From Tubiluchus corallicola (taxonomy: Eukaryota > Priapulida > Priapulimorpha > Priapulimorphida > Tubiluchidae): 49,921 nt of DNA. Shown piece after piece: positions 30,740-44,258 of the stretch. The notes under the pieces were generated by a model. The model ran no database searches and was not told the DNA's origin. It saw only the letters and a program-made list of their open reading frames with translations. Positions within the stretch are counted from its first letter, which is position 1; each line of letters opens with the position of its first letter. Both the position numbers and the translations under genes were made by a program. The DNA lies in NCBI GenBank assembly GCA_030141605.1, contig JAQGDQ010000329.1, positions 45,001 through 94,921 on the forward strand, given 5' to 3'.

Positions 30740-31796
30740 TAGTTTCTCTTATACAATGCCATTAAATGTTACTTTTTCCAAAGTTTCTGCCAGATACAGA
30801 TTTAGAGCTGATTGTCATAACCTTTGTCTTATTTGTATTTACTATAACATGAGTGACACCATAAGTAACAAAACAGTTTACAAGAGCCTGAAGCACAGAT
30901 ATTGTCGTAGCTAAAATACGTGTGTCATCAGCATATATTAAATGATTTACAACCTTATTGCTAGCGTGACAACCAATACCGGCCTGAGAAAGTGCTTCAC
31001 TTAGATCATAGTTGTAAAAATTAAAATTACTTGAAAGTACGCTGCCTTGACGTACTCCATTCATTGAAGTAAAATGACTAGAGATATATCCATTCCATGT
31101 AACTGACTACGTGACTGCTATACCAAAAGCAGGGCCTATTTCAGCTTAAGCGATGGCCGGGGAAGTGGGGCGTGTGAGACCCCCTCAAGGTTGGAGCGGC
31201 GAAGCGCCGGGGGGGGGGCGGGCGCCACCATGGTTGGCACCCAGAAAATTTTTGAACTGCTAGAACGCCGGAGAAGCATTTTCGAAGAGAAAATATGGAG
31301 TTATACAGTTGTTAAAGGAAAGAACAATTGAAAGAAAAACTGCTTTATTCTCAAGACCAGTCCTTAATACTTGTCAATACTGGCAAACGGCGCGCGTGCG
31401 GCAAGAGAGAGGAGGTAGTATGTTCGCATAAAGCAAAAAATGTTAGCTCAGTGCGAGGCCCCGGGGAAGTATCCCCACTTACCCCCCTGAAATAGGGCCT
31501 GACCAAAAGTACAACAATCTAACCATAATATTTGGCATATCAATATTATCTATCATTTTTAGGAACTGCTTATGATAATTAACACGATCAAATGCTTTGC
31601 TACCATCTATAAAGCATATATGTACAGGAGTGCATTTCTCATTGTAAAAGTCAATAACTTCTTCCACGTTACTTACGTTGGTTTCCGGCATTAGTCTGGA
31701 GACAAAGGTTATGGCTCTAGACCTCATTACCTTTAAATCCGTGACACTTTTAGACCCGCGGTCTTTTATTACCTGCGCGTTTATTATCGAGACCAT
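30740..31796 (-). mobile_element. Decayed non-LTR reverse transcriptase, split by a hAT-like MITE
   Basis: Right part (31796-31502): VEEVIDFYNEKCTPVHICFI, DGSKAFDRVNYHKQFLKM, MPNIMVRLLYFW. Left part (31129-30740): NGVRQGSVLSSNFNFYNYDL, SEALSQAGIGCHAS, NHLIYADDTRIL, then VIVNTNKTKVM. The two halves are RT motifs 3-4 and 4-7 of one domain and join when the 372-bp insert is removed. The YADD box is present, but upstream frames are broken. It differs from the element at 45.2 kb. It lies between the EGF gene and the sulfotransferase gene. Confidence 0.88.
31130..31501. mobile_element. hAT-like MITE inside the reverse transcriptase
   Basis: The termini CAGGGCCTATTTCAG and CTGAAATAGGGCCTG are inverted repeats with one mismatch in 15. 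They are flanked by the 8-bp direct repeat ACCAAAAG (31122-31129 and 31502-31509). An 8-bp duplication and CAGGG ends are hallmarks of hAT elements. The 372-bp interior is GC-rich, with a long G-run near 31210 and no transposase. It inserted after the retrotransposon it interrupts. Confidence 0.88.
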
Positions 31797-32059
31797 TTAT
31801 TATGTGGCTTTTGGTTTTTCACCACCCGTCTGTGTGTACATGTTGTATTATAATTGCGTGTAATGTAATGTGATCATTGAGGCAAATAAACGTCTTGGAT
31901 GAATGCAATTTTCGTTTGTACTTCTTTGGTTTCACTACCAGCCAGATTGATTTAGGCATAGTTGCCCGAGCACTAGCACTTTTCCATGTTTTGTTAGTTG
32001 CTGAAGTTGTTGTAGGTCTGAGGTTATATGTACATTTACGCAAAATGACTTTAAATGGT

Positions 32060-33900
32060 TAATGTTACTTTCTGCACAGATTGTAAAAGCTCGTGTATCA
32101 TGTCTGTATAGGAGAATTTTACCATGGCTGTGTAATGTGGGTTATTAAACTCATGCAATTTACTTCAGAGATGGCAAAAACGGCACACGTTTTACCTCCG
32201 TAGTACAGTAAGAAAAATGTCTTACTTGTTTTTGACATTTTTGCGAGATTGATCCCCTACTGACCCACCCACAAATGGAATCAATACGAATAATCGAAAA
32301 ATACAGAGGAGTAATGCATGGAACTTCGGCTGCCAGTTCTAATCTAATAAATTACCAATTTTATTATTTTTAAACCAGCATCAACTGACAAAACAATTTA
32401 TGCAGTAAAGTAGTTTAGCAAAACTACCAAATCGTCAGTTACCAACAGTAATGATTTATGCATTCATAATGATACTTCAGTATGCTCAAATTTGTAACAA
32501 GAAATGAAGTATTTGTTCAAATGTCTGAATCCTTTCATTGTTTCGTGACATAACTGTTTAGAGACCTGTGTGCGTTCAACTTTGCAGTTTTGTGAAAAAA
32601 AAATCAATTCTTTGTTAGTAACAACGGCTTTTTTTGATAGTCTACATTTGCCATCAATTGATGTAGATAATGCCGGATAAGTTGTCTTTCAATATCAATA
32701 CTGAAAATCAATGATATTATTTCTTTAATTATAGGTCTAAGACTTTTAACCATTTCCATGATCAAAGATGACGAAGATGTGTGTCCCAAATTATGGTGAG
32801 GTATGATTGCAGGTGAGATGTATAAGGAGTTAAGTATAATTTTTTAGTAAAAAGTCGCAACTGTTTAACTGCAGTAACGAACCGCGATTTGTGATCACGT
32901 TGCATTTTAGTTTCTAGCCAATTTATGGTCGTAAATTAACTTAAAAGAAAACCGGACGATTGTGTAAACATTAGTTCAAAATAAAGAACGCTCTAATATA
33001 TTGAAAACTACAATAACTTTTTTTGAAATCAGAGCTTAGATTAAATAATAATTTCCTCGGATCCTCAAATTATGTTAGACTTTCAAAACTACGCGCTGCT
33101 CAGTGAATCTACTAAGATTGGTAACGACGCCTTTTTGTCACATGCGCATGCCCGACAAACAGATGGCGGTACCGTGATGACCATGATCATGAACTGTAGT
33201 GTTAGTTTCTGACGTCATATGACGTATAAGCCCATTTTCCTGACATCACGCGTTTAAGCAGTAACACTTACGCAAACGTGCTTGACGCGCAAGGGAAGAT
33301 GCTTGCCATTGCGCAAACTGTGGTTAGTTTCTGACGTGAGCAATAGGTGTGCTCGGTTGCCGTTAATTAACTTTCTAAGTTATATTTGTTCAAATATAAA
33401 AAACTTGCTAACTTTTATAGACAAGAAAATGTATATTTTGGACCGTAAACTAAAATAAGGTTGATCTAAACAATCGACCGGTTTCCTTTAATTTATCTCT
33501 TGACTTTTTTTGAAATTTGTATAAAAATGCACTGTTAAAAGCAACTAATGGACTGTTCCAAGAATGGGCCCAATAAGTCAGCCCTGTCACATGTTGTCAC
33601 TGTTGTTGTGGACGCAGTCAAAGCAGACATCTTGTTTACTTTAGCCTAAAACACCAAAGAGCCAACGATGTAGATATGATACCACTTCGTCCATTTAATG
33701 TTTTCTTTCAAGCTGAAACCGAGGGCATGGTTTTACCTGTCTGGCTTTCTAACAGCCTTACTGTGTCTTTGGCCTAAAGTGATTTCCTGTTCATCGGGTC
33801 AGCCTTGATGCCATCACTGTTTCAGAATAACGGTTCTAACAATAAAATGTTCCTGCACAAAATGACAGATCAAATAATTGCAAGCGTAATTATTACTATA
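32060..33900. other. No recognisable gene; one perfect CRE-like site
   Basis: There are no exons or frames with motifs. A TGACGTCA palindrome followed by ATGACGT lies near 33211, and CTGACGTGAG near 33334. A ~50-bp stretch near 32945-33000 (GAAAACCGGACGATTGTGTA) resembles 45145-45195, so a further dispersed repeat ends here. The stretch lies between two diverging genes (minus-strand gene starting at 29575, plus-strand gene at 35735), but no promoter can be assigned. Confidence 0.4.
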
Positions 33901-33901
33901 A

Positions 33902-33967
33902 CTAGATCGAGACCTTTCGTTTGATGTATAGATCGCCGCAAATGGTGCCGCCGTCGATATATATTGG

Positions 33968-34008
<41 letters not shown>

Positions 34009-34055
34009 TCTTTGTTTGTATAATATATATATATATATACCAGTGAAGTTAATAT
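33902..34055 (+). repeat. 3' end piece of the interspersed repeat also seen at 1140-1945
   Basis: ACTAGATCGAGACCTTTCG, TATAGATCGCCGCAAATGGT and an AT dinucleotide run match the 3' ends of copies A and B. It is followed within 10 bp by the start of copy B, giving a head-to-tail arrangement. Confidence 0.75.
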
Positions 34056-34062
34056 ATAGACT

Positions 34063-34580
34063 AGCAAAGGCCCCGCAAAAAATTTGCTTATAAATACACT
34101 TATAATCAATAATACGCGAACATCCTACACAGTCCTCATTTATAACGCAAAGCCAGCAGCAGCAGCTTTTACTGAATTAAAGTTATAGGCGAGTATACCA
34201 GGCAGAGTATAATGGATGACGTCACAACAATGGCTTTGCGTCCGGGAAAACTCCCATTACGGGACGCCGTGGCCCTCTCGCGAATTCTAAATATACCTGC
34301 TACACCCACCGTTGAACGGGCTATCTATCCATAGCCAGCACCACCCATGACCCATTCCCGTTCTCCAGAAGTTAGACGTATAAGTTTTGAAAGATGGCCA
34401 CTTTTGGAGGTTTTTCCCGGTAGGCCCGGTTCGAAAAATAAACCATCAATGGCACGACACTAGATCGACACCTTTCGTTTGATATATAGATCGCCGCAAA
34501 TGGTGCCGTCGTCCAAGCTGTAGCCTCGAATCTTATATACATATCATATATATATAACAATACCAGCAGAATTAATATAT
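34063..34580 (+). repeat. Unclassified interspersed repeat, short copy (copy B)
   Basis: It starts ACTAGCAAAGGCCCCGC and ends in an AT-rich tail, in line with copy A at 1140-1945, but it lacks about 300 bp of the interior. It also contains a TGACGTCA octamer (about 34214). No coding sense was found. Confidence 0.75.
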
Positions 34581-35734
34581 GCGATGAATGGCACCTAATA
34601 GGTACTAGCAGTTTACGATAACTTTCATTTCGTAGTTTACTTCCAGGGATTACTTTCTATTGTGTTAGCTTGGCTATTTACAAAACTCAATACCTAGCTG
34701 ACGTAAGATTAAAAATATTTTTTTATTGTTTTTGTTGCAGTATTGGAAGTGATATGTGATTGGTTCTGATATCGCAAGTGTGGTAGTAAGTAGCCACTGC
34801 CACCCGGAACCGTAAAAGTGGGCGAGTGAGTCGGAAGCAAAGGGAGCAAAGAGGAACAACCTCAGCTTAGCCTATAGGCAAGTTTTAGCCAACTGTTATT
34901 ACTTCGTTAGAACGCTCGTTTGTTAGAACTTTCATACCTGGCGAACAGTGGTGATTAATTACTAGACGTAAACGGTTTTACCCAAAATCCCACAAGAAAA
35001 CATCTGTAAAAATTAAGACGTTACGAGAACCCACTAATTCTCACTGTCAGATCTGAAGCAAAGAACCTCATTACAGTGAGTTCTCAAAATATCATCATTA
35101 TAAATAAATCTTTTTATAAATGCAGTATTGCGGGATTTTGTTGTAAAAATTTGATTAATTTTGATGTCCATGATATAAATTTTATATTTTTATCAGGTTT
35201 CGTGTAATTTTGTGTTAAAACTCTCCAGGGTACTGATATATGTACTGAAAAGTATACTGAATATATATTTTGCAGATTTGATAATACCTTAACTAATATT
35301 ATTTATTGTATTTTGTACATAAGAGACTTATAAAGCGTGACTTATAAGAAGTTAAACAGGTTTAACAACCCTTTTTTTGTAATCGAGGCCTGCAGCAATG
35401 CTAATAACTTAGCGAGTGTCCCTAGCTTAACTGTATAATTGCTCCGTATATTATCTCTCAACTGACCATACGATGTTGTGTGAAATGATTTTTCTTGCTG
35501 CATAGGTTTTTGCGAAAAAAATCGGAAATTTTTTGACTTTTTCGAATTATCTGTCAGCAATTCCGTTCACCATTTTCCACACGCCCTAAGTGTCGAATGG
35601 GCCTTAGGGTAAGAAGGGCAATAGCCAGTCAAATGCTTTGCTGAATTGGTGTGTGACTTTTACTGGTGTGCTCGCGTAGTGGAGTTAATGGCGATGAAGT
35701 GAAAAAAAGCTCATACTGTTACTTTGATTCCGTG

Positions 35735-38700
35735 ATGTCTAAAGCAAATTGTGTTACAAAAACTATTGTTATTGCTTCTTTGTTGTCATTCTTTACCGTC
35801 GTTCATTTTCACAACAGAACAAACAGTGGCTATGCAAGTAATAAAGGTAAAATACCAAAGCTTCGTAATGACCACAGTCACAAAGATCACGATGATTGCA
35901 TCGAATACCTTGGACCAAAATCACTCGTTAACACATACGAGCTTGATTCAGTATCAAGTCAGTTAGTTCCAGGAACAATGAACAGAACGACACGATGTTT
36001 GAATGTAGGTAAACATATTACTGATGGTGTTTTGTGACACTATTTCGTTGGAGCAAAAATTTATACTAATTTGATTGTAGTAGAAATTTGTTAAAAATTA
36101 AATTAGCTTCGCATTCACAAAACCTTTATTTTGATGATCTTAGCATATTAATTCTTTTATCTAAAAATAATCAGCATTTAGGTGGCTGAAAACATGTTTT
36201 TAGAATAAGAATTGCATTACATTGTGAAGTCATGTCATACTAGCAATAAAAACAAAAATCAATATACTTGAAAATAGAATCACAGTATTCACTGAACTAA
36301 AAGTATTTTACTAATTCCGGGCTGCGTTGTACAAGAATAACTCAACAGCACACTTTTGTCAATCCAGGACTAGACATCTCAAACTTTCTAATGTTGCTGT
36401 ACATTTACCAGTTTTTTTTTCTTGCAGCATATTGTATTAAAGATGTGGGATCAACATAGTATAATTTATTTAAATGATGCCTTATTTCATGACTTCATTT
36501 CTTATCTCAACAGCTTACAAAATCCTTATTTTAATATGTTATGTTAACACTTAGTTTAATATATTACTGTTAGTCTGTAACGAAAATTCAGTTTTAAAAA
36601 TAATAACGCTGTGTGTAATAATAAATATATAACTAGATTTATAATCATTATGCACGTAGTTGTTTGTGATTTGTGAAACTGAGATTGATTGATTTTTTGA
36701 CCTGTTTGAATTGCCAGTTTGTCAACTGTTAAAGTCTTGTACTACTGTGTTATGTCTATTATAATTGTGTAAGGTATTTTCATTTTGGTTTATCCGTTAC
36801 TTTACATACACTAAAAAGGCTTCAAGTAATTAATTAACAAAAACATCTTTCTTTAGTTACTAACACAGTTTTATTATAAATATATAATACTTATATTTAT
36901 TACATAATTATGTCTCGCAACAAGCTGCTAATAGTGTCACTCGATTAACCAAATTAGTATGAATGTCGTACAGATAAGGTTGGCTGCTAGGTGACTTCAT
37001 GGTCTTTCACTACCCTCTCTCAACATAGTGTTTATAATCTTAAAGAATTATTCTATAGTATTATGTGTGTAAATTCAAAAGTCTTAGGCCTTGCCTTGCA
37101 TTGCCTTGCCTTGTCTTGTCTTGCCTTGTCTTGTCTTGTCTTGTCTTGTCTTGCCTTGCCTTGCCTTGCCTTGCCTTGCCTTTCTTGTCTTGTCTTGTCT
37201 TGTCTTGTCTTGTCTTGTCTTGTCTTGCCTTGCCTTGCCTTGTCTTGTCTAGTCTTACATTGTTTTGTCTTGTTTTTTCTTCTCTTGTCTTGTCTTGTCT
37301 TGTCTTGCCTTGTCTTGCCTTGCTTTGCCTTGTCTTGCCTTGCCTTGAATTGTCTTGAGTTGCTTTGGCTTGCCTCGCCTCGCCTCGCCTCGTCTCGTCT
37401 CGTCTCGTCTCGTCTCGTCTCGTATCGTCTCGTCTCGTCTCGTCTCGTCTCGTCTCGTCTCATCTCATCTCATCTCATCTTATCTTATCCTATCCTACGT
37501 CTGCGACTTGTGGTACCAATAGGCTTCGGTACGCTCATTATTCACTGTCACCTCCTAGTATAAATGATGCCTTTTGCGCTTTATCTCTAGGCTGGAATTC
37601 GCTATCTCGACGACTACAAAAATCCATGTTTTTACGTTACAAATGTAAGCGCGACAAATGCACACGGAGGTAAGAAAATTCAAATATTTGCACAATAAAC
37701 TAACATGTGTGAAATTATTTAATGCTTGTTGGTCAATTAAGAAAGAAAACATTAAATGTGGTGAAAAGGCATGATGAGTACTAGGCAGTAGAAGAAAAAT
37801 TGTGTTTTTTATGCTTTTCGTTCTGTTTCTTTTATCGCAATATAAACAATTTTTTAGTTTCTTGCAGATTTGTATAGTCTTAGGCTTTGTATTTTAAACC
37901 TTGTATTTTAACTGCTGTCTGAGTAATTCAAGTATTAGCAAATTCATTTTCTTTGAAGTGAGAAATGCATTAATTTCTTTTTAGCTACGTGTATCTATCA
38001 CGATGTATATGTTTGACTAACGAAATTTCTCTCAAGCTCAAGCTGTTAGATGATTATTTTTTTAGGAAAAGTTTTGAAGTGTTTACCATATGTGTACATA
38101 ATTGGTGTCCAAAAATCAGGAACAACGACTATTAATGCGATATTGTCAAAGCATTCTGATTACGTTTCAAGTGGTTTCAAGGAGAAACATTGGTGGGAGC
38201 ACTACCGAATCAAAAAACGTATTCACACTTAATTATTACATCTAATGTTACAGTACATTTACCAGTTTTCTTCCTTTTTTTCTTGCAACATATTGTATTA
38301 AAGATGTGGGATCAACATAGTATAATTTATTTAAATGATGCCTTATTTCATGACTTCTTTTCTTATCTTAACAGCTTACTAAATCTTTATTTTAATATGT
38401 TATGTTAACACTTAGTTTAATATGTTACTGTTAGCCTGTAACGAAAATTCAGTTTTAAAAATAATAACGCTGTGTGTAATAATAAATATATAACTAGATA
38501 TAACTATAATCATTATGCACGTAGTTGTTTGTGATTTGCGAAACTGAGATTGATTGATTTTTTGACCTGTTTGAATTGCCAGTTTGTCAACTGTTAAAGT
38601 CTTGTACTACTGTGTTATGTCTATTATAATTGTGTAAATTGTTTTCATTTTGGTTTATCCGTTACTTTACATACACTAAAAAGGCTTCAAGTAATTTTAA

Positions 38701-41700
38701 TTAAATTAAAGTTAACAAAAACATCTTTCTTTAGTTACTAACACAATTTTATTATAAATTTATAATACTTATATTTATTACATAATTATGTCTCGCAACA
38801 AGCTGCTAATAGTGTCACTCGATTAACCAAATTAGTATGAATGTCGTACAGATAAGGTTGGCTGCTAGGTGACTTCATGGTCTTTCACTACCCCCTCTCA
38901 ATATAGTGTTTATAATCTTAAAGAATTATTCTATAGTATTATGTGTGTAAATTCAAATGAGACTAATAAATCAAATCCAATCTAATCCAATCCATTCTAA
39001 TCTAGTCTAGTCTAGTCTTGCATTGTCTTGCATTGTCTTGTCTTGTCTTGTCTTGTCTTGTCTTGTCTTGTCTTGTCTTGTCTTGTCTTGTCTTGTCTTG
39101 TCTTGTCTTGTCTTGTCTTGTCTTGTCTTGTCTTGTCTTGTCTTGTCTTGTCTTGTCCCGTCCCGTCCCGTCCCGTCCCGTCCCGTCCCGTCCTGTCTTG
39201 TCTTGTCTTGCAGATGACGCAGTAATACCTCTTTATGCATTGTATATAGACGTGTAGACAGGTAAAGGCAGAGAAACTTTTTAATGACTGTTTTCAAGGC
39301 TGCAACACTTATCGTGAATTTTTTATTAAGTGATTTTAGTTTGATTATTTTGATTTAGTTAGATTTAATTTGAAACCAAATCACCAAAAACATCAAACTC
39401 CAAAATAGAGTTCCAAATTTTGATTACAAAAGTTTTTCCTAGAGCGAGAAACACAACCGTTTTGAGCCAAAATCAAGTAACATCTCCAAACTAGTCCAAA
39501 AAAGTTCCTACTCAAACAGGTGTCAATCCACCAATCAAATTTGGTGAAAAAAGTAGGACCAGTTAGACTAATTATTGTGTAAATAAAATACATTAATATA
39601 AGTACAGACTTGTGAATTTCAATCGAGTTCTCAAAGGCACTCATCCATGGCTGAATTGTGTAAATAAAATGACGTTCCAATTTGAGTAATCTAGGCCTAC
39701 AGCAAAATTTGATTCCTCTGTTTGGCATTTAGAAATTTACATTAATTAAAAAAAACAATAAAATATTGTAAAAACAATGACGCTGTTAAGGACTACGCTT
39801 CTCGAGTGATAGTGTTTATTCATTGTTACAAGTATCTCTCCTAAACCTGTTTTTACAATGTACATTTGGGTCTATGTAAACTAGTTTTGTAAACAATTAG
39901 CTGTCTAATTACTTGAATATAGGCATATTTCTCATATATATAGTTGTAACTTTGCAACTTCTTTCTGGCTAGATTGGAGTGACATAACACTGCGTTATGG
40001 AACTTCAATTCCTCGTTATGGAGGATAATCCGCAGCCAATTATCGGTATTTAGTCGTTATATCTGTATTTTTGGTACGTAAATCGTTTCATTCATGTTCA
40101 TTTTGACGTAGTTACCAATTCACTGTAGCCAATGGCTCTTACGTGCTCTATTTTTCTCTCTATTTTTGCTTTCTGATCAAACTTAGTGTTTAGCTTTATT
40201 TAGTCGCATCATCGTAATCATGTAATCGTTCTAATCCTTGTACATACCATTTCTGAAATGTTTGTAATGCAATAATACCTGTTAACTTTATTGTACTTGT
40301 TTTCTATAAACCCAATTTCGAGATTAACAAACTTTATTTCAATTACATATTTGCACCTGGCGAAATGCGGAATTTAACTTTAAAATACCAGGGTTTTCGG
40401 TCGTCCATTAATTGCTTTCCTCCTTTTTGTAAAGAGCTAAAAAGAATAAAAGTTCAAAATATTTACAAAAATAAAACTAAAACGTCAAATTTCTATTTTT
40501 TACCCGCGTTCGCAACAAAGTTCGCGAAACCCGTACTTTACCAGCTATTTGTATCCATGTTTGCAACAGACGCAGAAAAGTAAAACTACAAGTGGAGACA
40601 TCATAAACCTCAAACGGAAAATACAGAAACGCCAAAACGACAAATGGTCAAACAGAGATATATAAACGAAAAAACATTTTCTTTAGAAAAATAAACTTGA
40701 CTTTAAAACTAATAAATTGATTAATTAAAAATAATTTTGGTTTTTTTGTTGCTAGAAAACGAGAAGCTGAACAGGACAGGATACATTCCTTTACTTTCTT
40801 CCAATGGGGCTATTATAAAGGTAAAAAAAAGTTCTGATACTAACGACATTATTAATTATTAGTGAGTGCCGACCGGAAGTTAATAGTAGCTGTGCCTGTG
40901 CGCTGACTTATGAAATGTAGTACAGTATTTACAGCATTAAAGCATCTAGAATACTAATCCGTCATTTAATAATTGAAAATCACGTTAGTGGCTTATATAG
41001 CTCTTATAGACATCTAGAGCCCGTTTCCATTGTTGTGAATAAATTTATAAATCGACAAATTGGTAGTGAATTAATGGAGTTATCAGCTGAATTAGATTCA
41101 GTTGATAAATCTCATGCCACAGCCCCCCCCCCCCGATTCCATAAGTTAAATTTATTGGTTGACAGAGAAACTCACCCAGCTGATAAGTGCGGATTTAATG
41201 CGACGAAATTATTGCACATTGTAGAGGAACACCGGTGTCTATTTACGCGAAGACACTATTGTCTCGTATAAACCCATGCAGAGTTACAGTAATTAACGGA
41301 ATAACGGTAGTAGGCAGATGTCTTATGAAGATGACTTTATGGTCCTCACCAAGGTCTCTACCAGCGCTCGGAGACATTGGAGGAAGAGAAATCTAAAGAG
41401 TTGCCGACGACCGAAAGAGATCTCACGGAGCGAAAGAATTCGAAGACCACCTTGCTGATCGTAAAGGCAGAAATCACATAGCAGGAGATGTCACCTGCCG
41501 CCGGTTTCGCCATATGGTGCATTCTTTAGCAAGGTCAGCTCTTCAAAATATAAACTCTGAGTTTTAGACTACTCGACACACATGGCGGTGTGCGGCACGA
41601 GAGTCACACACACACGGGATCTCAGACACGAGATCACACGCACATCGAAGAGGAGAATCTGACAGTGTGTCCGGGACAGCTTCTAGGAAAGAAGATCATC

Positions 41701-44226
41701 GTTTGACACCAGTGTAGAGGAGTTCTGCGTTCTCAGTAATAGACTGGGCACTGGATCAACGAAAGTCTCGTTAAACTATTTGGAGTTGACCGAGTGTACG
41801 GGGTACATTGTGGTCAATCCACAAGTTAAGTGTAATTCACACATTTGTATCTGAGAGTACCTCTGCATAACTGTAGTTCACATTGTTTTAAGCACCTTAA
41901 GTGCAGCATACTGAATCGTTGTCAAGTAAATTGTATGAGCATCTTTTCTGGAGCTATACATTAATTGTAAACGCTCACCAGCGTATAAGGACAAATCGTG
42001 TAAAGCAATCCAGTTTAGATAAAGTGTATTTTGCGATTGAATAAATACAATTCACTGTGGTAACTTAGATAACGAGTTCTTGTATGATTAAGAGCGTTCA
42101 AAGTAAAGCAACACTAAATCCTAGATACGAACTTGAGAGATTCGCATTGTACTAAAGAAAGCTCAATTGCGGGAGCTAAGCTTGTAAACTTGAGGGATAA
42201 AGATCTGACTCACTCACAACGCACGGTCAAAGTGAAAGTCTTGAAGGACCGTATCATTGCCTGATAGACTTAACTAAAGCCCTCGGAGCCAGGTGATAGA
42301 ATCATCTTGTAGCAAACGAAGAGCGAATCTGTAAAATCAATCAATCTATACAATCTATAGATATAGTTCACGATCACTCGATACGGCTAGATAACACTAT
42401 ACGATCACTCTATCGAGAAAAAGGAACGTGACACCATCATAATACACGAAAAAAGTGACAACGATTTTTTTGCAAATTGCTCAACTGTGCCATTTTTTAG
42501 CTCTTCGTTAATTTAATTTTTTCACACTCTTTTATTATTTTTATTAGAATTACATTTTTCTACCTTCTTGGGTATTTGCAAGTTGCGCATACGTCTCCCC
42601 ATCTAGCGTCTAAAACTACAAATGGCTGATATTCCATAATTCGTTGTAAAATTCGTTCAAGATTGGTAAATCGAATAATTTTTAGCAGATAAAATTTGTT
42701 TGGAAGCTTATGGTAATACACGAGCGCTTAGAGTATCTAAGCAATCGCTTATCTAAGCAAACTCTTATAGATATGAATTCCACAGAGAATGAATGGAGCA
42801 ATTTCATATAAAAGAATGTTAGTCAAGCTTGCATGCTGATTTGGAAAAACCAGCAAGATCATATATTATAGCCCTTCCACAGCAGTTAGATATATCATAT
42901 GCAGTAGTAAAAATAAATCTCAACCACGAAGCGATGTTTGGATGGATGATACTTGGAAATCTGAGTTGCTGGTTAAAGCGAGAATTGGTGCACTAGCGTT
43001 GAGAAGAAATCCATTATTCAGTTGGAAATTTCATAAAAATCAAAAGTTTGTCATTTAAATCATAAAGAAAGAAACAAAAACTGTTTATTACTTGGAGACA
43101 TTGTTAATAAGACTTCACAGTTTCGCTATGCGCACGCGCAATTGCTATATGTCAAAGGTTAAGTTTACCACGGCAACGCGTCTTAACTACAACCGCCACG
43201 TGAAATGTGAGTAAGGCAAAGCCGTCTGCCGCGTTAGTTCAGTAACTTGTTTTATGTAGTCTTTACTTAATTATGCATCAGTCTGTGCGTAGAGTGATCT
43301 TGCTTGAGAACAAGTCAAAATGAACTACGTGTGGTTCTAGCTAACTGTTATACTGTTACTATTACAATAGCATGGGCTGCGAGGTGTTGTCTGTGTACGC
43401 GAATGCGTTGTCTAGTACACTTAACCTTTGACTTTTTACGATCATAATCAATTGCTGGAACTGTGAAAAGGCTTATTATAAAAACTGTCGTGCTATTGTT
43501 AGTTTTCATTGAGTTTAAAATGGTGCATAAGAGCGGAAGGAAAAGCTTATAATGTATATAAGCTTAGTGTGCCAGAAACTTTCTTTGTGAGATAATGAAA
43601 AAGATAGTGTACTAAATAATTGTGTTCAACTTGGGCTTCACCTTCAGCAATGCTGGGGCCGGTTTCACAAAGCTGTCACTAAGTTAAGGACGCCGTTATT
43701 ACATTCACTTGACTATTAGTAACGACGACGTTAAGTTAGTAACGGCTTTGTGAAACTTTCTGACGCCACAATTGTAAATATTGAAAAAAACTCATGACAC
43801 GAAAAGTGAAAACGTAAACGAAAAAACATCACGGCGAAGCAGACCGCCAGCGTGTAACCCGAAAACAACGTCATCTTTTACAGATTCAAGGCATGGGAGG
43901 ACAACTTTGGAAAAATATCTGAATATTTTTGAAAAGGCAAACAAAGAGATCAATGAGCATATTAGTAATTCATTTCACAGTAAAATTACAGGTATGCAAA
44001 CTTAGCATAATAATAGGAGAAAACTTGAATTAACAACGACAGGATGACGTGTACTTATTAAACTAAACATTTTCTGAGAGAAACGAAATGTTAAAATCTT
44101 GAAATTAAGGTTATTTGAATCACATTAATAACTAATTATGCTGATGGTTTATTGTGTGTGTGTGTGTGTGCGTGTGTGTGTGTGTGTGTGCGTGCGTGCG
44201 TGTGAGTGCGTGCGTGTGTGTGTGCG

Positions 44227-44258
<32 letters not shown>

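Noticed and set aside
31819-32062. Short frames on both strands as extra retrotransposon ORF
   Set aside because: They may belong to the 5' part of the RT relic at 30.7-31.8 kb, but no endonuclease motif could be placed.
36991-37673. Leu/Ser/Cys-rich and Arg/Asp/Lys-rich frames up to 190 codons
   Set aside because: A pentanucleotide array keeps several frames open. The repeat period explains them, and only 37591-37669 is a supported exon.
39007-39297. Overlapping Leu-Ser-Cys and Lys-Thr-Arg-Gln-Asp frames
   Set aside because: These are products of the TTGTC/CCCGT array, not genes.
40756-40820. Extra sulfotransferase exon between exons 3 and 4
   Set aside because: It has acceptor-like and donor-like ends, but its 65-bp length would break the phase, and the peptide does not resemble the family. 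Exons 3 and 4 already join in phase.
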